From positions 1-28,319 of the forward strand of contig JAIPMN010001695.1 of assembly GCA_020650975.1 (NCBI GenBank): DNA of 28,319 nucleotides, given 5' to 3'. The position numbers were made by a program, and so were the translations under genes. Positions 1-10,800 of the stretch are shown one piece after another. Within the stretch, counting starts at the first letter, position 1; every line of letters starts with the position of its first letter. Under the pieces are notes generated by a model, which worked only from the letters and a program-made list of their open reading frames with translations, was not told the origin of the DNA and searched no databases. The stretch is from Apostichopus californicus (taxonomy: Eukaryota > Echinodermata > Holothuroidea > Aspidochirotida > Stichopodidae).

Positions 1-1757
1 CAGTAATCCTACAGCGGTGGCAGCATTTCTTTATGCAAAATGTTAGTGTTTTCATATTGAAGTATTTGTATTGGATGCTTTTACCTCAAAATTTTCTTAC
101 TAATAAAAAGATCTGTAAATTTTGTAAGAAGATTAGAAAAATTGAGAGGAAACAACAAGAGGGGAAAAAAATAAAGAAAAAGAGAATTTGATTGATTAGA
201 GAGATTGGTATAATGCAGCATGTAATCACATTTAGCAATATTCATAGTATGGCACCATGTTTCTGCCAAATCCTCTGCGGAAATGATGTTCTTAATGACA
301 CCGATTAAGTAATACATGTAGTCATGTATGCAATCGCAGACTCCCCGAAGGCAAATTTTGATCGTTTAACAACTGTGTGTGTTTGTCTGTCGTTAGTTTT
401 CATCAGTTGACAGATAAAATAAAGGTTTATGTGATAAGAAGAGCTAATGGGGTAGGCGACCTATCAAAGAGATAATAAAAAATGAAATTTCCCTTTTCAA
501 GAGGCTTATTAATTATTCAGTCCAACTGGCTCTGTGAGGCAGGGAAGTCTTTAATCTGTGTGTTTGATAGGGTTAAGGCTTAGCATGGTAAAAAGGTTGA
601 TGAAATTTTTTTAAAACAACATTTATACTATGAGATGATTATTGGTATATTAATTTATAGTAATATTGTGAGTATGGGACTAATTCAGAAGAGGCAATGG
701 AGTTCAGTGAAAATCATAAGATCGTAATAGATATGTAATGCTCCAGTTGGTGAATCTGTGCTTCATAGTAAACAGTTCCAGAGTAGAAAAAACCTCTTTC
801 TTAGAAATATGTACTCTATTTGCTGTGATGAAGATGATTTTTATTATTATTAGTATTATTACTATTATCATCTTTATTATTATTATTGTTATGATAATTA
901 TTATCATTATTATTAGTATTATTATTTGTTTTTTTTTGGGGGGGGGGGTGTGAATTATTGCACCTGTGTTACCTAGTATGGTAGATGGATCCAGGCATTT
1001 GTTATTGTGTTTTAGCAGAACTGTATATATTTTATATGTACAGTAGGTATTTAATATAACAGCAAGGTATATCATATGTAGGCTGCTTTATTTCCCAGAT
1101 TCCCAGTGTGGGTGAATACCACATTTACTTCACTCCTCTCCCGCCCCCACCCCCCATCCGATCTATCTAATCTGCAACATTGGCAACATTTAACACTGTA
1201 CTCCATTGGATCCCACATCCTCAGACAACTCTTTACATTGGTACACAATGGTCAATGTCAATCTACAGCTACTGTAACAGCTCAAAACCACTGGATAGTT
1301 TGTGATCTCAGTTCTAATGTCTCATCATGCAATTTACATTAGTTTGAATAATTTTTACTGTAACATCAATAACTTTGGACGTCAGCAGATATTTTAATAT
1401 CCCTGTAACTGCCCTTAGTTTCAGTGCTTTAACCTTTGCTTGCAACACTGATGCAATTGATGCAATTATTCCTGGCCTAATTTGCATATAAAAGGTACCT
1501 GCCAAAAATGATTGTCTTCAAGTGATTATGCAAACTACCTGCTGATTGATGTTCTGCTTATAGTTTGATATAAGCAAACATGAATTTTAGCCAGTTATCT
1601 GCTGAGAGGAGAGGTAATTAAATTTCGACCGGCTGCTTAATTACTAAAACAATTTGTTAATTAAATAACCATCTGTTTGTAACTACTTGATGTAATCATT
1701 ATTTATAACCACCAGAGTTTTAATATATCTTGGTACTTGCGGTTCTTTTCTTTGCAG
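1..1757 (+). other. APC intron (partial), equivalent to human intron 3
   Basis: This AT-rich stretch ends in a pyrimidine-rich acceptor (TTTGCAG) at 1757. I see no exon matching human exons 1-3, which should carry the dimerisation coiled coil. It holds an imperfect ATT/ATC microsatellite at about 837-930 followed by T and G runs, and otherwise nothing I recognise. The short open frames here lack splice context and coding character. Confidence 0.75.
837..948. repeat. ATT/ATC microsatellite with T and G runs
   Basis: From about 837 to 930 the sequence is an imperfect trinucleotide run of ATT with interspersed ATC/AGT units. It is followed by a T run and then eleven consecutive G at 938-948. 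It is intronic. Open frames across it encode only isoleucine-rich low-complexity peptide and are not genes. Confidence 0.9.
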
Positions 1758-1866
1758 ATACGCCCATACACAGCAACAAGAAAACGAAGAGAAACTGAAA
1801 GCATGGTACATGAACCATCTCCAGGATCTCAAGAGACGGTTGGAAGAATTACCGTTCTCAGAGCAC
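1758..1866 (+). CDS. APC: APC exon matching human exon 4
   Basis: The exon is 109 bp, the same length as human exon 4 as I recall it. It starts with one base completing a codon and then encodes 36 residues beginning Y-A-H-T-Q-Q-Q. The core KAWYMNHLQDLKRRLEELP aligns with human KDWYYAQLQNLTKRIDSLP, a heptad-type coiled-coil segment before the armadillo domain. The donor is CAC|GTATGT (phase 0). The upstream phase 2 and downstream phase 0 both match human introns 3 and 4. Confidence 0.93.
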
Positions 1867-4800
1867 GTATGTATATATTCCATCAAAATCTTCAACAAGC
1901 GGAGGGCATCATTTTCTGGTTAAATCTTAAAAGAGGCTTTTATTCCCGGCCATGATCTTGTTACCAATATGAAGGGAGCTCTTCACTATGATCCACTTCA
2001 AGGCTGTGTTCTGTGTTTGGTCGACAGTGGTTACAAATATACCGAGTATTATCGAAAATCAAAGTTTGTCAAACTAAGACATTTACTTTGCTTCTTTGCT
2101 TACATTACCTGTCTCCTCACAACATTAGCACTGTCACCCTACCATGCTAGAGTGAATTGGTAATCTGGTAACACTCTATGACCCCTCTATGACCTCTTGG
2201 ACAGGAAGTGCCCGGAGGGCACACAGTGATTAATGGTTCCCAGTTCACTCACTCTAGTTCATGATAGATTGAGAGTGCTAATGTCATGAGGAGACAGGTA
2301 CTGTAAGCAAGGAAATAAAGTAAATATCCAAACCTGGTTAGTTTTGGGATAACATTCTTTATATTTGCACCAAAAGTGAAAAGTTAATAAGAGCATAATT
2401 AATGTGTTGTTGCCTAAACACTTTTCAGATTACTATTTTAATCACATACAAATATTTACAGATTGCAAAAACTTTCAACATTTTGAATTAATGCTCATCT
2501 CTGTTTAATACCTGTCTACATTCTATTTAAATGCGAACAAATCAACACACTTTGAGGGTACATATAGTTGAATCAGGGCTTGCATGTAATGTAGCCATGT
2601 CTGCGATTAATACTTCAACAATATTACCATGATTGTTTTTCATGGTATGGATGTTAGACCAAACATCAGAGAATGTTAATGTTATGAAGCAATAAAATGT
2701 AGATTGACTGACAGGTTTGTCAGCACATCCTCGTTCAAAATAAATCTACATTTGACAAAACAGCCTGGACAAACTATTTTGTGCTCCTGGATTATTTGCA
2801 TTGGTAGTTTGCTCAGGTGAATGTGATTCACAGTGGTGAAATGACAAGTGAGGAAATTAAAAACATATTTTTGAAAGAGCAATGAAAATATCGGCTAGAA
2901 TGAGATTGGAAGCAGTGAACATCAGGAGACAGCCCTGAGTTATTGGCATGTCCTTTTAACCATCCCCCCCCCCAAAAAAAACCTCCAAAAATTCAGTCTT
3001 TGAAAACTTATAGTTTTGCATGAGGAGGATCATGGGTAGTGCAAAGGAAGAATAGAGGGAGGTTTACTGAATAAGCAGGAGGAGCAAAGTATCAAACCTT
3101 CAATGGTTTTCTTGTTTGGCTTGGTTTGCGATAGTCATTGGTACCTAAAGTGTGCACGGCAAGTTTGTTCCATGGGATACTGCATACCACACAGTCTGGA
3201 ATAGCTTGCACATGCTGTGTACGACATAAATCATATTTAGGAGCACAAAGATGGCACATTCTTACCATTACATGGAATGCTAAATATTTAGAGTATGGTT
3301 AATTTCCTCTGTGATTGTTCATTGTTACCTTCCTTCCGTCACCCCAGCAATACCCGATGAGTTTGGCTCGCCAGCAAATCGAACTGGAGATGAAACAGTT
3401 GAGAGACATCATGCAGAAGAGTCTGGGATGCCCAGAGGAGGTTGCGACACGCCAGAGGAAGAGGGCGATCCGACTTCACTCCATCGACCAGAAACTGAAG
3501 GAGCTTTATGCTAGGAAGGAGGAACATGTTACTGAGGTATGCTGCTAAAATCCTCCAAAGATTCTGATCATGTGTTAATATTCAGGATGACAGTGAGTGG
3601 TAGATGGTCTGAGGTGTGGGGGGGGGGGGGAAGGGAGTGAGTGATGGAGAGGTGGAGGTTAGATTTAAATGATATGGAGGGGAAGTTACATATATCTTAG
3701 CTAAGAGACAGGCAGGAGTATTGTATTTACTGCACTTTCTAGCTAACCTCTCCTCACAATCCTAGCACTCTTGCTGTACCATGTTCAGTGGTACTCCTGA
3801 AGATGCATTGGAATTTCGTCAACACAATGCAAATTATTGTCTCAGGTACAGGATACAGTTATTGAAGATGTCCTTCTTCATTAAAATATCCATTCTTAGT
3901 TATCTCTGCAGGCATCAGATAATGGCAATGATGATCTTTCCTGTTGTTTACATGTTAGTACTAGTTACACATCCCACAAATGAACCTGATAAAGGTTACC
4001 ATGTGCAGTAAATTTTTGTCAGTTGTTAGAGAGTGCAAAAATGACAACTCCTGTATTTGCTTGTTTACAAAAGGATTTTGGAAAAGGATACATAAGAGCA
4101 GATTTTTAAAGATATTTTTATGGCTTGTCCCATTGGACATTGTAGTTGTCAAAACAATGCAGTTGGTTGATAAGAAATGGTTGATGTTAAATGAAAGGTG
4201 TGACTGAGTGCTCTCATTTGAAAAGAGAAAAAAATGGTTGTATTTTTGATTGTCTAAAGAGACAGTCAGTTAAGACCAACCTAATATGATCGTTCATGTG
4301 CTACTCACATATTTACCAAATTTGTATTGATAAATTTTTTAAATTAGGTTTGTCTTTTTATAAAAAGCATTTAAGAATGATTGTACCAAGTCTACTGTGG
4401 AAAGCTCATTGACTTTTTCATGCTAATGCAATCAGCTTGTTCATTCTCTTTGACTTTCTTTTGCTGTTCATTATCAGGACAATTCCAGACACTCAGTCCA
4501 AGGAAAGGGTTACTCAGATGCCAAGAACCACCTCCTTCACTTGTTTGGATCGTCAAATGGTCATCGCAACTCGTCCCTCACTGCCGGTCAATCTGCTCCT
4601 AATGCCAATGCAGATTCTTTCGCCAGTCCATACATGCATCTCTCATCCGATGGGTCCCTGAGTCGGTCCAACGGTCAAGTGGTCCAGGTAGCGTGGGCCG
4701 CTGGCCAGACAAATCACGAAGGCAAGGACACCAAGGGAGAGGTGGAGCAAGAAACGTCCAGTCTTGCCAGCTTCAACAGCTCAAATAGCTCGGAGGTGCT

Positions 4801-7800
4801 CCCAAGGAAGGTCCCAGCACCACAGTTTGGAACGAAGGTAAGCGAACACTACACTACAGAATGGATATAAAATAAACCAATTTTCTCAAATAATCACCAA
4901 TCATCATAACTTTTTTTCATAACACAATGACGAGGATGGTATGAGGCAGTAGGTTTGTGTCTATGCCTTATTTTCCTACAAATTAGGGGTATTTTACTGC
5001 AATGGTAATAGAAATGAAACCTTGATAAAAAAAATTTTTTTAATGGTCTATGATATATCAAACTTAAATTTGTGCCAAAGTTCAGACATTTCAAAGTCGT
5101 TTTATCGTTTTATTTGCCAAAACTCGGACGTATGAACCAGTTATGGGGCTGATGAACCAACACAGGGAGGGGTGTGGTCATACAATTGAATACATTTTGT
5201 ATATGAAATTTTCACAACTTGAGAGAAGATTGTTCACTATTTCCTTGCTTTGATGATGAGGCCCTTTAACAGTGATGTTATCACCTACCCTGCTGTCGAC
5301 CATTTTAACAGCTACATATGAAAATATGCCATCATGATGTGGGATAAATGTCAACTTGAATACAACAATATCAATATTTCAAAAACATTAAATTGCTAGA
5401 ATATTTTGAAACCCTTGGCAAATATTTAACATCTCATACAAAGTTTCTGAGTGGAGACCTCTCCTGTCACGATATCTGTATCTGATCTGCTTGGCTCTGG
5501 TATATAGAAGGTAGCATAAACAAACAATCAACATTCCTGTTTTTATCAACACCTGCATATACCCATCATGGCCAAGTTTTGTCTATATCTGAAAGCAACT
5601 ATTTCCCTTTTACCTTTTGCCGTGTCTGAGTTATTGATTCTCAGACCAGAATCATAATATAGTAGAATTTATCCCTGGAGTATTTGTTCTTGTTCATTTT
5701 GATGCGATATCTTCCCATCTGGATGTGCTGCTGAACGAATGTAAAGTTACGTTTGTTTCTGTTGCAGGTGGAGATGGTGTATTCACTTTTATCGATGTTA
5801 GGAACTCACGACAAAGACGACATGTCTAGAACACTGTTGGCCATGTCCAGCTCTCAGGACAGCTGCATATCTATGAGAGAGTCAGGTGAGTTCCTCTACA
5901 ATTTGTTAAATCCGCTTGTTTTCCTTGGGGGGTTTGGATTCGCTTGTTTGTTGGGCGAAATTGCATTCTAAACTCTCATGAAAATTCCTTTCATTAGCTT
6001 GACTTGTCCAGAATCTTTTGAAATAATAGTTAAGAGAATATAATATTTTATCTGGCGGTGATGTTTTCTAGCATGATCATCATAGGGCTCCGCTAATTGT
6101 TCATTTAATATTAATAAATAGAGGTTATTTGAGTTCATGCATAAAAGTTATTGATTTTTAGGGCTTTTCATGACTGGGTTCTGTTCTTGTTTCCTAGGCT
6201 GTCTGCCATTACTCATTCAGCTTCTTCATGGTCCCGAGAGAGATTTCTTGTTAGGTGAGCCAAGAGAAGGTCAGGAGGCCCGGTCAAGAGCCAGTACGGC
6301 CCTCCATAACATCGTCCACTCACACCCAAACGAAGCAAAGAGGAAACAAGAGTCAAGGATTCTGCGACTCCTGGAGCAGATTAGGGCATACTGCGATGAC
6401 TTGATGGAAAGAAATGGAATGGGTAAGCAACCAGGCTCAAAACAATTTGGGCTCATTGAGTCAACGAAATTCATTTGACCTTTATTGTGTCACCTTATCA
6501 GTTGTATGCTTAAATTGCTGCAGAGTCAAATTGTGTAATCCAAGTTCTGGACAAAATTCATTTTCTAAAGTTTTCAAGCCCATGAATTTCTTGTTTTAAC
6601 CATTTGTTTCCATGAAATTGTAGCATGGTATAGAGATTGTTGTGATAAGGAATAATATTTGTACTTCTGATAAAAGTTTTCTTGAAATTGGAATCTGTGA
6701 CAGGTATAATTTCTGCATTGGCAAGATTTTAAGATAATACAGATCTGTGCTATGACAATGAAAGATGAAACAAAATATTACGGAAAAAGGGTTAACTAGT
6801 AGTTTAATTGGTATATCTTATTTCAGGTTTGAGGTACATGCATCGTCTTTTTACCAATTCTTTCATATCCAAGGGAATTTCCATTAATGGTTGGTTGCAG
6901 TCATATATATGCTATTATGCTTTCACATGAACTCATTTATGGTGATGGTGATTTATGGTGATAAGGTGTCAAAGGTCATATGAGAATTATTTGTCAACCT
7001 TTCTGACAGACACTGTAATGTAATGCCAATGGATCTTCATAATTTGTACTTACGTTGCCACCCAGCCCATTGTAAATGACATGTGTTGACTGTCTCCTCT
7101 ACAGACAACAAGCAAGCAGTGGGTGATCATAACCCCGGCCAGGCCATAGCGACGTTGATGAAGCATTCTTTTGATGAAGAATACAGAAGTGCAATATGCC
7201 AACTTGGTATGCTATGATAATTTTCTTTATGAAGGGTACTATCTAGTGGTTGGGGTGGGGGAAGTGACACATTAATTCGGTGCAATATTTCAGTCAGGTT
7301 CATTGGCATGTCTTTGCAATCCATGCTGACACTGTCAAGTTGTGGTGAATGTAGGAGGAGGGTGGAGGACAACTTGCACCATGGCTAAGAGAGAAAACAA
7401 TTTCTTTATTGAAATAAAACGTACCCCTGGGTGGGATTATGGTATTCGTATTATCATAAGATAAAGAAAGTGTAATGTTATTTACCTATTATTTGTTTCT
7501 GTTTCAGGTGGTCTCCAGGCTATCGCAGAGCTTTTACAAATTGACTTTGAACTTAATTCTGATTCAAATGATCAGTACGTCATTACTCTTCGGAGGTACT
7601 CAGGAATGGCACTTACAAACCTTACTTTTGGTGATGTTACAAACAAAGCTCTCTTGTGCAGCATGAAAGGCTGCATGAGGGCTCTGGTAGCCCAGCTAAA
7701 GCATGAAAACGAGGACTTGAGGCAGGTCGCTGCCAGTGTGCTTCGCAATTTATCGTGGAGGGCAGATATGGCCAGTAAGAGAATTTTGCGGGACATTGGA

Positions 7801-10800
7801 GCTGTTCCAGCACTGATGAAATGTGCCTTGGAAGTCGGTAAAGAGTCGTCATTGAAAAGTGTGCTAAGTGCTCTCTGGAACTTGTCTGCGCATTGCACAG
7901 AAAACAAGGCGGACATCTGCGCAGTGGAGGGTGCATTGAACTTCCTCGTTGGCACTCTTACTTACAAAAGTCCCACTAGAAACTGGGCTGTAGTTGAGAA
8001 TGGTGGCGGAATCCTTCGTAACGTTTCCAGCCATATCGCCACAAACGAGCAATACAGGAAAGTACTCAGAGACAATAATTGTCTGCAAATCCTTCTGCGC
8101 CACCTCAAGTCTTCGAGTCTGACGATTGTCAGCAATGCGTGCGGTACTCTTTGGAACTTGTCAGCTCGAAATAAAGAAGATCAGGATCTGCTATGGGAAC
8201 TAGGAGCTGTCAGTATGTTGAAAAATCTGGTACATTCAAAGCACAAAGTGATTGCCATGGGGAGTTCTGCTGCTCTGAGGAACCTCATGTCAGCCAGACC
8301 AGATTTACTGGCAGCTGAGAATCAGAAAGATGGACAACCAACATTGCATGTTAGAAAGCAAAGGGCCCTGGAGGCAGAAATCGATAAAAATCTTCGAGAT
8401 TCACATCTAGAAGGTGCTGATCGGGAGAGGAAAAGATACTCGTACAGCTTCCCTCGGCAAGGTGCAAATCGTAATGAAGGGTTTCCTTCATCGAGGACAA
8501 TGCCATCAATACAAGGCAACCCCCCTGATCAGTCTCCTGTACCTCAGAGAATTCCCATCTGGAGTCAAACATCAATGTCAACTCCAGAGCCGGAGGGAGT
8601 GTCATCACCAGTAACAAAGAGACACCATACTAAGAGGAGTGAACAGACTGAGGGTGGATCGATCACCTACCAGCCTTACGGTGTCAATCTGCAAGCGAGT
8701 ATGAAGAACTCACCCAAACAGTCACACACTGGAAGCAGAGAAATCAGTGGAGATGGATCTCCAGCAACTGGCAGAATGGCAAAGGTAAGTCTTGATAGGT
8801 TGCATGTTCAAATCAACAATCAAATGTGTTACTCAAGTGCAGAAAATGTACCAAACTGTTCACAAAAGCTTCCATCCTCTTCTGGAAAGGTAGTCACAAA
8901 ACATATGCCCTGATGTTTGTGCAACTATCATAGGTGTTAAAATTCATGTCTTCACAGGAACTTTTTTGTTCGTCATAAACGACAGTTTGTTATCATCCAA
9001 ATAGCATAGTTAGCTGTCCAATTAAAAATGTAAAATGAAAATGCCTGGCACTGTGGAGTAGTTGAAACTAAAACTTGCATTTTGGGACACTTATGTACCA
9101 AATGATTCTGTTTGCCAGAAAATAAAAGGTACAAATTATCAGCCCTGTGGTGGTTCATCGTTATCGTTGTAAATATTTAACTAGCATTCTAACTTGTTCC
9201 TGATGTTTGGTTCAGCCATAGCCCATGAAGAAAATAATAATCCTTTGGGGGTAATTTTATAATTATATTCATTTTCTTCCTTTTATACAGGTGATGCAGG
9301 AAGTTGCCCAACATACCCCAACATCCTCCAACACAGTGCAGAACAAACACAGTACACCAGCCTACAGTAGCCCGTCTGCTGCTAAGGACTCTCCAAAAAC
9401 TGTACCAGCTCATTGTTTAATGAAAGGAAATAATTCCAGCTTAACAAACAGATCAAACTCATATTCTTTTGGGATGGAAGGACAGCACATGAGCACCAGT
9501 CACCGGGCTTCACAAGAGAGTATCCACAGTGACATCTATCCTTCATCGGCCCATGACAGGGCTTTAGCATGGAAGAAGGTGCAGGGCCGTACCAGTTCAG
9601 CTGATAATGGGCTCAACTTGGAAAAATCTTCCAACACAGTGGAGCACAAGGCTGTAGTTCACCAGTCGGCAGTGGAGGACATTGGCCAGGAAGCCGACTC
9701 CATTATCAACTTCAGCCTGAAATATTCAGAGGAAGATTTAAACCCTTCTCAGCAAGGAATGAAACCTTTAAAAGAACCAGAATCTGATTCGAGAGAAAAC
9801 AAAGGTCAGAAAGAACCTAGTCAGATTCCTCAAGAGTGGTGCAATAATTACAATGAAGCTAACTCTGACGGAAATTCTGCAAACAACAGATTTGAGACAA
9901 TTTCAACTAATCTTCCAAATGTTCACTGCATCAGCTATACAGAAGATGCAGATTTGTTCCATGATGATCAGCCCACAAACTTTGCAAATAAGTATTCTCA
10001 CGAGGAACGCGAGTGCGATAAGGAAGTGGTCTCTTCTGCATCTAGTAAGGGTCATGATTCTGGAAAGCAATCTAATCAAAGAGTTCATGAGGACGGAATG
10101 AAAACGTATTATGTTGAAGATACACCTGTGGTGTTCTCAAGATGTTCCTCATTAAGCTCCTTGGAAGACGATGACAATGCTAAGGAGGATGCAGGGAAGC
10201 AAGAATCAGAAACTAAGAATCAAGGCAGCCACTCTCCTAAAGGTATCCCACCATCATCTCACACTCCAGATGCAGAGAGTCACACAGAGGAACCAGAATG
10301 CCATGTGGAGGATACTCCTCTCATCTTTAGTAGGTGCAGCTCTGTTTCTTCCTTAAGCAGTGTGGAAGTGCAAGACATTTGTGATGACAAGAGTTCTGTC
10401 TGCAGTGATAGTAGGAGGGCAAGTGAAGTAGTAAGTCCAAGCGACTTACCAGATAGTCCAAGTGAGACCATGCCCCAAAGTCCTAAGAGAACAAGAGCTA
10501 CAAGACAAGGAGCAAACATGGCCAAACCACCTTCTAACCCACCATCTCTGCCTGGAAATGTGGAGAATGTTGTCTCGTACAAGGTAGAAGGGCAAACGGT
10601 AGACAACTCTTGTGCGACCAGCCTCAGTGCTCTTACTATTGATGATGAAACTAAAGTTGCCCCAGTGAAAGTTATTCAAGATGATGAAGGAAGTAAGATT
10701 TCACAGGTGGACACAAATAGAACTGTTGAAGACTCTCAACAGCGAGAAGACCTGCTCCAGGAGGAGATGACAGAACAAGAAGAAGACATGCTTAATGCTT

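Noticed and set aside
704-1075. Open frames on both strands across 704-1075
   Set aside because: They run through an ATT/ATC microsatellite and a G run and encode only low-complexity Ile-rich peptide.
9291-9296. Translation start of a separate gene at GTG/ATG 9291-9296
   Set aside because: The acceptor TTTTATACAG directly precedes it, and VMQEV continues human-like AKVMEEV from the previous exon, so this is an internal exon boundary.
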